A DNA stretch of 64,000 nt from Seohaeicola zhoushanensis. GTDB lineage: Bacteria > Pseudomonadota > Alphaproteobacteria > Rhodobacterales > Rhodobacteraceae. How positions within the stretch are numbered: the first letter of the stretch is position 1; each line of letters begins with the position of its first letter. Both the position numbers and the translations under genes were made by a program. The DNA is taken from NCBI RefSeq assembly GCF_014656415.1, contig NZ_BNCJ01000006.1:1-64000 (forward strand). Reading direction: 5' to 3'. This document shows, one piece after another, positions 53,526-63,150 of the stretch. The notes below the pieces were generated by a model that saw only the letters and a program-made list of their open reading frames with translations, had not been told where the DNA came from and made no database searches.

Positions 53526-53872
53526 CTAAATCCCCTATTGGATGGCGCGGCTTGTTGTTCTGGCCCCTGCCGCAAGAGGGCACTGGGCGGCAGCTTAGGA
53601 GGGGTGGTTTTGATCCGTCAAGGGGGCCGTCGCGGCAAGCCGATCCGGGCGAAAATAAGGTGTCCCAGCTAGGACGGGGGGTCAACCCGTTGATAAAAAA
53701 CAACTTAGGCCGGGAGTGATTTCCGGGACGGTTTCCAGCCCCGCTCTCGGGCACGGATGGAATCCACCCCCTGCCCGGCCTTCCGATCCAATTCGCCGCC
53801 CGATTTCCGCGCGCAAACCCGGGCCAAAGGCCGCCAGAGTCGCCCCGGTCCTGCAGGACGCCGCGGCGCGCC
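53526..53872. other. 347-bp region between the SBP gene and the PAS gene
   Basis: No gene. It contains a T/A-rich part around 53690-53710 (minus strand GTTGTTTTTTATCAACGGG) next to TTGACC, probably the SBP promoter. The rest is GC-rich and unremarkable. Confidence 0.4.
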
Positions 53873-54580
53873 TCAGTCCGACTTGACCAGCCGCAGGTGC
53901 GGCGCGCGGCCGCGCAGCGGCGGCGCCTCAGGTTCGGCAAAGCCCGGCAGCGAGACTGGTCCGGTCAGCGGCCCGTCCTCCGGCTCGGCCGGCGGAACCG
54001 GCGTGCGCTGATAGCGCAGCCCCGCCACCGGGCGGAAGATGGTCGAGGTCACGTCGAAACGGTTCGGCGCGCTGCCCTGGGTGCAATCCGAGACCACGAC
54101 GCCAAGCGCCCGGCTGATGTCGCCGAGATCGCTCTTGAGCGGCAGCAGGATCATCTGCGCGTTGATCGGCGCGCGCCTATGGCGCGGCTCGCTGGTCAGC
54201 GTCAGTTCGGCCACGGCCGGCGTCTCGAAGACATGTTCCAGCGCCGCGCCGACAGCCCCGCGCGAGGCCGGCGAGATCAGCGCGGTGAGCGGCATCCCCC
54301 GCACCTCCATGCCGCCGAGCCGCACCAGGTGCCGCCCGGCAAGGCGGAAGCGCGCGATTCCGGGCGCGACATGTTCGAGGATGAAGGCGAATTCCAGCAG
54401 CGGTTCAAGCCCGCGCGGATCGATCTGCGAGCGGCGCGGGATGCCGGCGCCCTCGCGCAGCGCAGACCAATAGGCTTCGGCCTGACGGATCGGCGAGAGG
54501 GTGCGGCCATTCAGGAAGCGGTTCATCTTGACGACCTTTCCGGCGTCGGGGGCGGCGGTATTTCCTTGGGTCGGGGTCAT
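53873..54580 (-). CDS. PAS-domain protein of the Rhodobacterales PAS_5 type
   Basis: 235 residues from ATG 54580 (GGAGAAG upstream). PAS core from about 35 to 160: AEAYWSALREGAGIPRRSQIDPRGLEPLLEFAFILEHV, then RFRLAGRHLVRLGGMEVRGMPLTALI. The C-terminal 60 residues are Pro-rich and basic (PHLRLVKSD end). The family is a sensor-type PAS without a kinase or output domain; ligand unknown. A CtrA-like box lies upstream. Confidence 0.82.
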   Translation of the reverse strand: MTPTQGNTAAPDAGKVVKMNRFLNGRTLSPIRQAEAYWSALREGAGIPRRSQIDPRGLEPLLEFAFILEHVAPGIARFRLAGRHLVRLGGMEVRGMPLTALISPASRGAVGAALEHVFETPAVAELTLTSEPRHRRAPINAQMILLPLKSDLGDISRALGVVVSDCTQGSAPNRFDVTSTIFRPVAGLRYQRTPVPPAEPEDGPLTGPVSLPGFAEPEAPPLRGRAPHLRLVKSD

Positions 54581-54653
54581 GCTCTTCTCCGGAAAAGGGC
54601 AAGCGACGGGAGACCGCCGCGTCACCCGCATGGAAACTTTTAGGTCATAATGG

Positions 54654-54668
54654 TTAGCCAAGTCTTAA
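54654..54668. promoter_or_regulatory. CtrA-like half-consensus box
   Basis: TTAG-N7-TTAA, one base off the CtrA consensus TTAA-N7-TTAA, about 75 bp upstream of the PAS gene in the divergent PAS/yicC region. Confidence 0.3.
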
Positions 54669-54814
54669 TATCTCACATTTGATCGTTTCCGGGCGGAAAA
54701 CCTGAACAAATAGTTAACGCGCCCGGCGGCGGTGCGGGGTTGCCCTCGCAGGCCGGTTCGCATTAGGTGCGACTGTCGCGGCAGGGGCCGCAAAAGGCGG
54801 ACCAAGGGGGCCAG

Positions 54815-55705
54815 ATGATCGTTTCGATGACCGGTTTCGCATCCGGCAAGGGGGCCTTCGGCTCCTATGGCTGGACCTGGGAATTGCGCAGTGTGAACGG
54901 CAAGGGCCTGGACCTGCGCCTGCGCGTGCCGGACTGGCTCGACGGTCTCGAGAACGCGCTGCGGGCGGACCTCGGCAAGGCGCTGACCCGGGGCAATGTC
55001 ACCCTGACGCTGCGCGTTGGGCGCGACGAGACGGCGGGCACGCTGGCGCTGAACACCGGCACCATGGGGGTGATCCTCGACGCGCTGCACGCGCTCGAGA
55101 CCGAGGCGCTGGCGCGCGGGCTGACGCTGGCGCCGACCACGGCGGGTGAACTGCTGGGCCTGCGCGGAATGCTCGAGGCGGGCAATGGCAACGAGGACCC
55201 CGCCCCGCTGGTGGCGCGGCTGATGGCCGAGTTCCCCGGCCTGGTGCGCGACTTCGTCGCCATGCGCCGGGTCGAGGGCGCGGCGCTGTTCAACATCCTC
55301 TCGGAACAGCTGGGACAGGTCGAAGTGCTGACCGCGCGCGCCGCCGAACTGGCCGAGGCGCGCAAGGCCGCCAGCGCCGAGGCGCTGCGGGTGAACCTGG
55401 CGCGGGTGCTCGACAATTCCGGCGGCGCCGATCCCGACCGGGTGGCGCAGGAGCTGGCGCTGATCGCCGTCAAGGCCGACGTCACCGAGGAGATCGACCG
55501 CCTGGGCGCCCATGTGAAGGCGGCGCGCGCGCTGCTGGCCGAGGGCGGCGCGGTGGGGCGCAAGCTCGATTTCCTGATGCAGGAATTCAATCGCGAGGCC
55601 AATACGCTCTGCTCCAAGGCGCAGGCGAGCGACCTGACGGCGGTGGGGCTCGAGCTGAAGGCGGTGATCGACCAGATGCGCGAGCAGGTCCAGAACGTGG
55701 AGTAA
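54815..55705 (+). CDS. yicC: YicC-family protein (endoribonuclease-like)
   Basis: 296 residues from ATG 54815 (AAGGGGG upstream). The N-terminal YicC domain starts [11 protein letters not shown] and contains [23 protein letters not shown]. The C-terminal DUF1732 has [39 protein letters not shown] and the Gln/Glu-rich end ([11 protein letters not shown]). YicC is reported to act as an endoribonuclease on small RNAs. Placed 4 nt before gmk, the usual order in alphaproteobacteria. Confidence 0.93.
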   Translation: MIVSMTGFASGKGAFGSYGWTWELRSVNGKGLDLRLRVPDWLDGLENALRADLGKALTRGNVTLTLRVGRDETAGTLALNTGTMGVILDALHALETEALARGLTLAPTTAGELLGLRGMLEAGNGNEDPAPLVARLMAEFPGLVRDFVAMRRVEGAALFNILSEQLGQVEVLTARAAELAEARKAASAEALRVNLARVLDNSGGADPDRVAQELALIAVKADVTEEIDRLGAHVKAARALLAEGGAVGRKLDFLMQEFNREANTLCSKAQASDLTAVGLELKAVIDQMREQVQNVE

Positions 55706-55709
55706 GACG

Positions 55710-56351
55710 ATGTCGGTGCGGCGCGGTCTTCTGATCATCCTCTCCAGCCCCTCGGGGGCGGGCAAGTCGACCCTGGCCTGGCGGCTCAGGGAATGGGACG
55801 CCTCGATCGCCTTCTCGGTCAGCGCGACCACCCGCGCGGCCCGGCCGGGCGAGCGCGACGGGCGCGAGTATCACTTCGTGACCGAGCCCGAGTTCAAGGC
55901 GCAGGTAAAGGCCGAGGGGATGCTGGAGCACGCCCATGTCTTCGGCAATTTCTACGGCTCGCCGCGCGCGCCGGTCGAGGCGGCCATCGCGGCGGGGCGC
56001 GACGTGCTCTTCGACATCGACTGGCAGGGCGCGCAGCAGATCCGCAACTCGGCGCTCGGCGCGCATACGCTGTCGATCTTCCTGCTGCCGCCCTCGATCG
56101 CCGAGCTGAAGCGCCGGCTCGAGGGGCGCGGCCAGGATTCGGCCGAGACCATCGCGCGGCGGATGCAGAAGAGCTGGGACGAGATCAGCCACTGGGACGG
56201 CTACGATTTCGTGCTGGTCAACGACGATCTCGACGCCACCGAGGAAAAGCTCAAGACCATCGTCACCGCGACGCGCCTGCGCCGCCTTCAGCAACCGGGG
56301 CTGACGGACCATGTCCGCGCGCTCCAGACCGAATTCGAGGAGCTGTCATGA
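55710..56351 (+). CDS. gmk: Guanylate kinase
   Basis: 213 residues. P-loop [10 protein letters not shown] near the N-terminus, then [20 protein letters not shown] (GMP site) and [13 protein letters not shown]. It phosphorylates GMP to GDP. The stop overlaps the gamma carbonic anhydrase start by ATGA. Confidence 0.96.
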   Translation: MSVRRGLLIILSSPSGAGKSTLAWRLREWDASIAFSVSATTRAARPGERDGREYHFVTEPEFKAQVKAEGMLEHAHVFGNFYGSPRAPVEAAIAAGRDVLFDIDWQGAQQIRNSALGAHTLSIFLLPPSIAELKRRLEGRGQDSAETIARRMQKSWDEISHWDGYDFVLVNDDLDATEEKLKTIVTATRLRRLQQPGLTDHVRALQTEFEELS

Positions 56352-56869
56352 CCATCTACGCGCTGGGAAATCTCGTGCCTCAGATCCACCCCGACACCTG
56401 GGTGGCGCCGGATGCCAACCTGATCGGCCAGGTGGTGATGGAAGCGGGCTCGTCGGTCTGGTTCGGCTGCACCATCCGCGCCGACCACGAGATCATCCTG
56501 ATCGGCAAGGGGTCGAACGTTCAGGAGAACTGCGTCATGCACATCGACAAGGGCTTTCCGCTGACCATCGGCGAGAATTGCACCATCGGCCACAAGGTGA
56601 TGCTGCACGGTTGCACCATCGGCGACAACACGCTGGTGGGCATGGGCGCGACGATCCTGAACGGCGCCCGTATCGGCAAGAACTGCCTGATCGGCGCGGG
56701 GGCTTTGGTGACCGAGAACAAGGAGATCCCCGACAACTCGCTGGTGATGGGATCGCCGGGCAAGGTGGTGCGCCAGGTCGACGAGAAGGCGCTGCAGCGG
56801 ATGATCTCGGGCACGCTGCACTACCAGGACAACATGCGCCGCTTCCGAGAAGAACTGCGGGCGGTCTGA
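56348..56869 (+). CDS. Gamma carbonic anhydrase family protein
   Basis: 173 residues of left-handed beta-helix hexapeptides. The metal His triad sits at 65 (VMHID), 82 (IGHK) and 87 (LHG) as in gamma carbonic anhydrase/YrdA proteins. A short C-terminal helix ([21 protein letters not shown]) mediates trimer packing. CO2 hydration activity is not guaranteed in this subgroup. Overlaps gmk by ATGA. Confidence 0.93.
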   Translation: MTIYALGNLVPQIHPDTWVAPDANLIGQVVMEAGSSVWFGCTIRADHEIILIGKGSNVQENCVMHIDKGFPLTIGENCTIGHKVMLHGCTIGDNTLVGMGATILNGARIGKNCLIGAGALVTENKEIPDNSLVMGSPGKVVRQVDEKALQRMISGTLHYQDNMRRFREELRAV

Positions 56870-56901
56870 CCCTCGGGCCGCGCGCGCACGGCGCCGGCGC
56901 G

Positions 56902-56970
56902 GGGGAGTATTTGAGAAGAGAAGAACCAGCAGGCGCGCGCCCCTGATTTCTCTTCTTTCCAAATACCTCC
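56902..56970. repeat. Palindromic intergenic repeat (GTATTTG type)
   Basis: GGGGAGTATTTG then AGAAGAGAAGAA (56902-56925) pairs, with small slips, with TTTCTCTTCTTT then CCAAATACCTCC (56947-56970). It lies between convergent genes and can form a long hairpin, so it may end both transcripts. It resembles a repeat family I know from Rhodobacteraceae intergenic regions. Confidence 0.6.
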
Positions 56971-57155
56971 GGGGGGGCCGCGCGCCCCGCGCGGCGGGGG
57001 CAGCGCCCCCGAAGACTCCCTGCCCGCCCGAGCGTCGACCTCGACCAGGGGCGCCATCGGGGCATCCCGGAAAGTCACTCAAATTTTCACCAATGAAATC
57101 AGCACCTTGGGGAGCGTCCGGGCCGGGACGCTTCCCAAGGGCCGTTTTCAGCGCC

Positions 57156-58526
57156 TCAGACGGCCGCGCGCGCCACCCGGTCGGCGCGCAGGTTCGACAG
57201 TTCCTCGGCGACCAGGAAGGCCAGTTCCAGCGACTGGCTGGCGTTCAGGCGCGGGTCGCAGGCGGTGTGGTAGCGGTCGCCCAGGTCCTCGTCGGTGATC
57301 GCCCGCACGCCGCCGGTGCATTCGGTCACGTCCTTGCCGGTCATCTCGAAATGCACGCCGCCCGGCACGGTTCCCTCGGCCTTGTGCACCGCGAAGAACT
57401 CCTGCACCTCGCGCAGGATCGAGTCGAAGAGCCGGGTCTTGTAGCCCGAGGCCGCCTTGACCGTGTTCCCGTGCATCGGGTCGCAGGTCCAGAGCACCTT
57501 GGCGCCTTCCTCGCGCACCGTGCGGACCAGCTTGGGCAGATGATCGCCCACCTTGCCCGCCCCGAAGCGCGCGATCAGCGTCAGCCGCCCGGCCTCGTTG
57601 TTCGGGTTCAGCTTGGCCATCAGCTTCTTGAGGTCGTCCGGCGTGGTCGAGGGCCCGCACTTCAGCCCGATCGGGTTCTGCACGCCGCGGCAGAACTCGA
57701 CATGGGCGCCGTCCGGTTGCCGCGTGCGGTCGCCGATCCAGATCATGTGGCCCGAGCCCGCAACCGGCAGCCCGGTGGTCGAGTCGATGCGGCAGAGCGC
57801 CTCCTCGTATTCCAGCAGCAGCGCCTCGTGCGAGGTGTAGTAATCCACCGTGTGCAGCTCGTGGTTGGTCTCGCCGGTCAGCCCCGCGGCGGCCATGAAG
57901 TCGAGCGAATCCTGGATCCGGTTCGCCAGCTCGCGATATTTCTCGGCATCCTCGCCATCGGTGAAGCCCAGCGTCCAGGAGTGGACGCGGTGAATGTCGG
58001 CATAACCCCCGGTCGAGAAGGCGCGCAGCAGGTTCAGCGTGGCCGCGGCCTGGGTATAGGCCTGCAACATCTTCGCCGGGTTCGGGATCCGCGCCTCGGG
58101 GGTGAAGTCGAGATCGTTGATGATGTCGCCACGATAGGAGGGCAGCTCGACGCCTCCAATCACCTCGGTCGGGGCCGTGCGCGGCTTGGCGAACTGGCCG
58201 GCCATGCGGCCGATCTTCACCACCGGCACCTTGGCGCCATAGGTCAGTACCATCGCCATCTGCAGCATCACCTTGAAGGTGTCGCGGATGTTGTCGGCCG
58301 AGAATTCGGCAAAGCTCTCGGCGCAGTCACCGCCCTGCAGCACGAAGGCCTTGCCCTCTGCCGCGGCGCCGAGCGCCTTCTTCAGCTTGCGCGCCTCACC
58401 GGCGAAGACCAGCGGCGGGTATTTCGCCAGCTGCGCTTCGACCGCTCCGAGGGCTGCAGCATCGGGATAATCCGGCATCTGCACCCGCGGCTTGTTCCGC
58501 CAGTTCGTCTTCTGCCAGTCGCCCAT
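57156..58526 (-). CDS. Class II 3-deoxy-7-phosphoheptulonate (DAHP) synthase
   Basis: 456 residues from ATG 58526 ([13 protein letters not shown]). Plant-type class II signatures: [21 protein letters not shown] (metal Cys), [38 protein letters not shown] and [11 protein letters not shown]. It condenses PEP and erythrose 4-phosphate, the first step of the shikimate pathway. It is convergent with the gamma carbonic anhydrase gene and divergent from the GlxA regulator. Confidence 0.95.
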   Translation of the reverse strand: MGDWQKTNWRNKPRVQMPDYPDAAALGAVEAQLAKYPPLVFAGEARKLKKALGAAAEGKAFVLQGGDCAESFAEFSADNIRDTFKVMLQMAMVLTYGAKVPVVKIGRMAGQFAKPRTAPTEVIGGVELPSYRGDIINDLDFTPEARIPNPAKMLQAYTQAAATLNLLRAFSTGGYADIHRVHSWTLGFTDGEDAEKYRELANRIQDSLDFMAAAGLTGETNHELHTVDYYTSHEALLLEYEEALCRIDSTTGLPVAGSGHMIWIGDRTRQPDGAHVEFCRGVQNPIGLKCGPSTTPDDLKKLMAKLNPNNEAGRLTLIARFGAGKVGDHLPKLVRTVREEGAKVLWTCDPMHGNTVKAASGYKTRLFDSILREVQEFFAVHKAEGTVPGGVHFEMTGKDVTECTGGVRAITDEDLGDRYHTACDPRLNASQSLELAFLVAEELSNLRADRVARAAV

Positions 58527-58579
58527 GGCCGTGACCTCTCTCCGCTTAAGTCCACACCGCATTATACGAAACCGCCGGG

Positions 58580-58610
58580 CAAGTGGCCATATCCGAAATG
58601 CGACCACTTG
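58580..58610. promoter_or_regulatory. Inverted repeat CAAGTGG-N17-CCACTTG in the DAHP synthase/GlxA promoter
   Basis: Perfect 7-bp arms at 58580-58586 and 58604-58610 in the divergent gap. A candidate operator; the binding protein is unknown. Confidence 0.35.
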
Positions 58611-58688
58611 ACGTCGCTACGCCGCTTTGGGAATGCTGGCATACGCGACGCTTCATGAGAAAGCGCGCGGCGCCGGAGGTTCCGCGAT

Positions 58689-59693
58689 ATGAAAGAGCAA
58701 CGCCAGGTTGCCAGGAAGGCCGAGCCCGTCACCAAGACGCGCCAGTTCATCTTTGCCCTGCTCGACAATTTCACCCTGCTGAGCTTCGCCGCCGCGCTGG
58801 AAAGCCTGCGGATTGCCAATCGCATGGCCGAGGAACAGCTCTATACCTGGCGGCTCGTCAGCGAGGACGGGCAGCCGGTGCGCTGCTCGGCCGGCGTGGT
58901 GTTCCAGGTCGACGGCGAGCTGGGCGATTACACCCGCGAGGACACGATCCTCGTCTGCGGCGGCATCGACATCCAGGATGCGAGTTCCAAGCGCCTGCTG
59001 AACTGGCTGCGCCGCGAGGCGCGCAAGGGGCTGGTGATGGGCGGGCTCTGCACCGCGGCCTTCACGCTGGCCAAGGCCGGGCTGCTCGACAGCAAGCGGG
59101 CGACCATCCACTGGGAGAACGCCGACAGCTTTGCCGAGGAGTTCGAGGAGGTGAACCTCACCAAATCGGTCTTCGTGGTCGATGGCAACCGGATGACCAC
59201 GGCGGGCGGTACCTCGTCCATCGACCTGATGCTCAAGCTGATTGCGGATCACCAGGGCGAGGACCTTGCGAACCTGGTGGCCGACCAGCTGATCTATTCC
59301 TCTATCCGCACCGACCAGGACACCCAGCGCCTGTCGGTTCCGACGCGCATCGGGGTGCGCCACCCCAAGCTGAGCCAGGTCATCCAGATGATGGAGACCA
59401 ATATCGAGGATCCGATCAGCCCGGCGACGCTGGCCAAGGATGTCGGCATGTCGACGCGGCAGCTGGAACGGCTGTTCCGCCGCTACCTGAACCGCTCGCC
59501 CAAGCGCTATTACATGGAGCTGCGGCTGCAGAAGGCGCGCAACCTGCTGATGCAGACCGACATGAGCGTGATCAACGTGGCACTGGCCTGCGGCTTTGCC
59601 TCGCCGAGCCACTTCTCGAAGTGCTACCGCGCGCATTACGACACCACGCCCTATCGCGAGCGCGGCACCCACGCGGCGCGGCTGTCGATCTGA
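58689..59693 (+). CDS. GlxA-family transcriptional regulator (DJ-1/PfpI plus AraC HTH)
   Basis: 334 residues. N-terminal DJ-1/PfpI-like domain (about 18-185) with QFIFALLDNFTLLSFAAALESLRIANRM and the elbow MGGLCTAAFTLAKAGLL. C-terminal AraC HTH (about 225-325: SPATLAKDVGMSTRQLERLFRRYL; MSVINVALACGFASPSHFSKCYRAHY). This is the architecture of regulators such as GbdR and CdhR, which activate catabolism of glycine betaine or carnitine. The effector is unknown. GGAGG lies about 9 nt upstream of ATG. Confidence 0.93.
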   Translation: MKEQRQVARKAEPVTKTRQFIFALLDNFTLLSFAAALESLRIANRMAEEQLYTWRLVSEDGQPVRCSAGVVFQVDGELGDYTREDTILVCGGIDIQDASSKRLLNWLRREARKGLVMGGLCTAAFTLAKAGLLDSKRATIHWENADSFAEEFEEVNLTKSVFVVDGNRMTTAGGTSSIDLMLKLIADHQGEDLANLVADQLIYSSIRTDQDTQRLSVPTRIGVRHPKLSQVIQMMETNIEDPISPATLAKDVGMSTRQLERLFRRYLNRSPKRYYMELRLQKARNLLMQTDMSVINVALACGFASPSHFSKCYRAHYDTTPYRERGTHAARLSI

Positions 59694-59697
59694 GGCC

Positions 59698-60792
59698 CTA
59701 GCGGGGCGTCATCCGGTAGACTGCGCCCTGCCCGACCGACAGGAACCAGAGGCTTCCGTCTGGCGCCTCGATCACGTCGCGCACGCGGTCGGTTTCAGGT
59801 CCGCGCAGCTGGTCGACCTCGCGCATCGGGTCGCCCGAGATCCGGGCGATGTAGTCGAACTTGAGCGCGCCGACGAAGGTGTTGCCCTTCCACTCGGGCC
59901 AGAGCTTGCCGGAGTAGACCACCAGACCGGACGGCGCGATCGAGGGATCCCAGTAGAGCGCGGGCTGTTCCATCCCCTCCTTGCGGGTGCCCTCGCCGAT
60001 TCTCGCGCCGGAATAGTCGACGCCGTAGGAGATCACCGGCCAGCCATAGTTCGCGCCCCGGATCGAGCGGTTCACCTCGTCACCGCCCTTGGCGCCATGT
60101 TCGACGGTGACGAGCCGGCCTTCGAGATCGAGCGCCGCGCCCTGGATGTTGCGGTGGCCGTAGGACCAGATTTCCGGCAGCGCGCCGGCACGGCCGATGA
60201 AGGGGTTGTCCTTGGGCACAGAGCCGTTGCGGTTGATGCGCACCACCGAACCATTGTGCGAGCCGAGGTCCTGCGCGCTGGCCGCGTCGCCGCGCTCGCC
60301 CAGGGTGACGAAGAGTGTGCCGTCGGTGGCCTCGACCACGCGGCTGCCGAAATGGCGGGTCGAGGATGTGACCGGCCTGGCGGTGAAGATGCGCCGCAGC
60401 TCGGTGAGACTGCGGCCGTCCTCCGAGAGGCGCGCCACGGCGACCGCGGTGCTGGCCCCGCCCCGTTGGGGGTGGACGTAGGAGAGGAAGAGCGCGCGGC
60501 TTTCGGCGAAATCGCGGGCCAGCGTCACGTCGAGCAGGCCGCCCTGCCCGCGCGCCACCACCTCTGGCACGCCGACGACCTTGCGGGCCTTGCCGCCGGC
60601 GAAATACCAGAGCGTGCCGCCGCGTTCGGTCACCAGGAAATCGCCGCTTGGCAGGACGTCGAGTCCCCAGGGTTCGTTCAGCCCGCTGGCCATCTGCGAA
60701 AGCTGCACCCGTTCGGCCAGCGCCCCCTCGGCCCGGAGCGCCCCGGGCAGGACGACACAGAGGATCAACGACAGTATTCCGGCCAGGCGCAT
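59698..60792 (-). CDS. PQQ-dependent sugar dehydrogenase family protein
   Basis: 364 residues from ATG 60792 (AAGGAGAA upstream). Signal peptide MRLAGILSLILCVVLPGALRA. Six-bladed beta-propeller of the soluble glucose/aldose sugar dehydrogenase (YliI) type: NEPWGLDVLPSGDFLVTERGG, RHFGSRVVEATDGTLFVTLGERG, SYGHRNIQGAALDLEGRLVTVEHGAKGGDEVN and NYGWPVISYG. Periplasmic, probably oxidising an aldose or similar alcohol with PQQ. Convergent with the GlxA gene. Confidence 0.9.
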   Translation of the reverse strand: MRLAGILSLILCVVLPGALRAEGALAERVQLSQMASGLNEPWGLDVLPSGDFLVTERGGTLWYFAGGKARKVVGVPEVVARGQGGLLDVTLARDFAESRALFLSYVHPQRGGASTAVAVARLSEDGRSLTELRRIFTARPVTSSTRHFGSRVVEATDGTLFVTLGERGDAASAQDLGSHNGSVVRINRNGSVPKDNPFIGRAGALPEIWSYGHRNIQGAALDLEGRLVTVEHGAKGGDEVNRSIRGANYGWPVISYGVDYSGARIGEGTRKEGMEQPALYWDPSIAPSGLVVYSGKLWPEWKGNTFVGALKFDYIARISGDPMREVDQLRGPETDRVRDVIEAPDGSLWFLSVGQGAVYRMTPR

Positions 60793-60958
60793 GGTGTTCT
60801 CCTTCAGGCGCCTCAACTAGGCCCAGGCGCCTGCGGGGCAAGCCCCGGACACGTCCGGTTGATCCAGCGTCAGCCGGATATCGAGCCCTCTTTCCTTTTG
60901 AAACAAGCTTGCCTAGGCTCGGCTCTGAACATTTATGTTCCAACCAGGGAGTAAACTC

Positions 60959-62155
60959 ATGAAAAAGCTGCTTATGGCCACCGCGGCGACTGCGCTGATG
61001 ACCGGTTCGGCCTTCGCCGCCGCACATGGCAAGGAAGTCAAGCTGGGCGTCCTGTTCGGCTTCACCGGACCGATTGAATCGCTGACCGGTCCGATGGCTG
61101 CCGGCGCCGAGCTGGCGATGAAGGAAGTCACCGACAGCGGCCTGCTGCTGGACGGCGCCAAGGTGACCTCGATGCGCGCGGACACCGGCTGTATCGACAA
61201 CGGCCTGGCCACCTCGAACGCCGAGAAGATGATCGCTGAAGGCGTGAACGGAATCATCGGCGGTGACTGCTCGGGCGTGACCGGGGCCGTGCTGCAGAAC
61301 GTGGCGATTCCGAACGGGATGGTGATGATCTCGCCCTCGGCCACCTCGCCGGGCCTGTCGACCGTCGAAGACAAGGACCTGTTCTTCCGCACCGCGCCGT
61401 CGGATGCCCGTGAAGGCCAGGTGATGACCGATATCCTGATGGACCGCGGCATCAAGTCGATCGCGCTGACCTATACCAACAACGACTATGGCAAGGGCCT
61501 GGCCGACGCGATCAAGACCAACTTCGAAGCGGCGGGCGGCAAGGTCACGATCTATGCGAGCCACGAGGACGGCAAGGCCGACTACTCGGCCGAAGTCGGC
61601 GCGCTGGCGGCGGCGGGCGGCGACCTGCTGGTCGTGGCGGGCTACCTCGACCAGGGCGGCGCGGGCATCATCAAGGCGGCGCTGGACGCGGGTGCATGGG
61701 AAACCTTCGGTCTGCCGGGCGGCATGATCGGTGAGAACCTGCCCAAGACCATCGGCCCCGACCTTGACGGTTCGTTCGGCCAGATCGCGGGTTCGGCCGG
61801 CGACGGCGTGGACAAGTTTGTCGAACTGATGAAGGCGGCCAACGATTTCGACGCCACCTCGCCCTATACGCCCGAGTCCTACGACGCCGCGGCGCTGTTC
61901 ATGCTGGCCATGCAGGCCGCCAATTCCACCGATCCGGCGGTCTACGGCGCCAAGATCATGGAAGTGGCCAACGCTCCGGGCGAGAAGATCCTGCCGGGTG
62001 AACTGGGCAAGGCGCTGGAGATCCTCAAGGCCGGTGGCGACATCGACTATGTCGGCGCTTCGGCAGTCGAACTGATCGGACCGGGCGAAAGCGCCGGCAC
62101 CTATCGCGAGATCGAGGTCAAGGACGGCAAGAACGAAACCGTCCGGATGCGCTGA
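60959..62155 (+). CDS. Branched-chain amino acid/amide-type ABC transporter substrate-binding protein
   Basis: 398 residues from ATG 60959 (AGGGAG upstream). Signal peptide MKKLLMATAATALMTGSAFA. The LivJ/LivK-type periplasmic fold starts at KLGVLFGFTGPIESLTGPMAAGAELA, then GGDCSGVTGAVLQNVA, MVMISPSATSPGLS and LTYTNNDYGKGLADAIK. The ligand may be a branched-chain amino acid, an amide or another small polar compound. First gene of an operon whose ATPases follow and whose permeases lie outside the window. Confidence 0.93.
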   Translation: MKKLLMATAATALMTGSAFAAAHGKEVKLGVLFGFTGPIESLTGPMAAGAELAMKEVTDSGLLLDGAKVTSMRADTGCIDNGLATSNAEKMIAEGVNGIIGGDCSGVTGAVLQNVAIPNGMVMISPSATSPGLSTVEDKDLFFRTAPSDAREGQVMTDILMDRGIKSIALTYTNNDYGKGLADAIKTNFEAAGGKVTIYASHEDGKADYSAEVGALAAAGGDLLVVAGYLDQGGAGIIKAALDAGAWETFGLPGGMIGENLPKTIGPDLDGSFGQIAGSAGDGVDKFVELMKAANDFDATSPYTPESYDAAALFMLAMQAANSTDPAVYGAKIMEVANAPGEKILPGELGKALEILKAGGDIDYVGASAVELIGPGESAGTYREIEVKDGKNETVRMR

Positions 62156-62174
62156 GCCGCGGGCTATCTGACCT

Positions 62175-62205
62175 GGGGTCTCCGAAGCCATGCTTCGGGG
62201 ACCCC
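62175..62205 (+). terminator. Stem-loop between SBP and ATPase genes (attenuator or mRNA stabiliser)
   Basis: GGGGTCTCCGAAGC and GCTTCGGGGACCCC pair fully except one G-T around a CAT loop, 20 nt after the SBP stop. No U tract follows, so read-through into the ATPase genes is expected and the SBP mRNA may be stabilised. Confidence 0.6.
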
Positions 62206-62261
62206 GCACAAAACAACTATAAGGACCGCCCGAAAGAGGGTGGCATGACAGGGGGGACGCG

Positions 62262-63044
62262 ATGATCGACGTCCACGAGGTGCACAAGCACTTTGGCGGC
62301 TTCCATGCCGTCGACGGCGCGACTTTGTCGATTGCCGAGGGGTCCATCACCGGGCTGATCGGTCCGAACGGGGCCGGAAAGACCACGCTTTTCAACGTGA
62401 TCGCCGGGGTTCTTCAACCCACATCCGGCAAGGTCACGATGGCGGGCGAGGACATAACAGGCCTGCCGCCGCATGACCTGTTCCACAAGGGGCTGCTGCG
62501 CACCTTCCAGATCGCGCATGAGTTCAGCTCGATGAGTTGCCGCGAGAACCTGATGATGGTGCCGGGCAACCAGTCGGGCGAAAAGCTGTGGAACACCTGG
62601 TTCGGCCGCAAGCGGATCGCCGAGGAGGAACGCGCGCTGCGCGCCAAGGCGGACGCGGTGCTGGATTTCCTGACCATCTCGCACCTGGCCGACCAGAAGG
62701 CGGGCGAGATCTCGGGCGGGCAGAAGAAGCTGCTGGAACTCGGGCGCACCATGATGGTCGACGCCAAGATCGTCTTCCTCGACGAGGTCGGCGCGGGGGT
62801 GAACCGGACGCTGCTCAACACCATCGGCGACGCGATCCTGCGGCTGAACAAGGAGCGCGGCTATACCTTCGTGGTCATCGAGCATGACATGGATTTCATC
62901 GAGCGGCTTTGCGACCCGGTCATCTGCATGGCCGAAGGCAAGGTGCTGGCCGAGGGCACGCTGGCCGAGATCAAGGCCAACGAGCACGTGATCGAGGCCT
63001 ATCTCGGCACCGGCCTCAAGCATCGCGACAAGGTGGGCACATGA
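62262..63044 (+). CDS. ABC transporter ATP-binding protein (LivG type)
   Basis: 260 residues. Walker A GPNGAGKTT, ABC signature ISGGQKKLLE and Walker B IVFLDEVGAG. The Walker B is slightly divergent: normally DEPAAG, but the catalytic Asp-Glu is kept. It partners the LivF-type protein downstream in importing the ligand of the SBP. Confidence 0.93.
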   Translation: MIDVHEVHKHFGGFHAVDGATLSIAEGSITGLIGPNGAGKTTLFNVIAGVLQPTSGKVTMAGEDITGLPPHDLFHKGLLRTFQIAHEFSSMSCRENLMMVPGNQSGEKLWNTWFGRKRIAEEERALRAKADAVLDFLTISHLADQKAGEISGGQKKLLELGRTMMVDAKIVFLDEVGAGVNRTLLNTIGDAILRLNKERGYTFVVIEHDMDFIERLCDPVICMAEGKVLAEGTLAEIKANEHVIEAYLGTGLKHRDKVGT

Positions 63045-63106
63045 GAGTGTTTCGAATGCGCTGGCGCGCATCCGACCCGAGCGAGGGGGCTGTCCGCCCC
63101 CTCGCG

Positions 63107-63143
63107 CTCCCCCGAGGATATTTGGGGCAAAAGGAAAAGGGGA
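63107..63143. repeat. GTATTTG-type intergenic repeat arm
   Basis: The CCCCCGAGGATATTTGGGGC core with a purine-rich AAAAGGAAAAGG tail resembles the arms of the palindrome at 56902-56970. It lies between the two Liv-type ATPase genes, just before the second ribosome site. Confidence 0.45.
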
Positions 63144-63150
63144 CGCGGAG

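Noticed and set aside
60080-62395. Minus-strand open frame of 771 residues opposite the SBP and dehydrogenase
   Set aside because: It spans a gene boundary and covers genes with signal peptides and conserved motifs on the proper frames.
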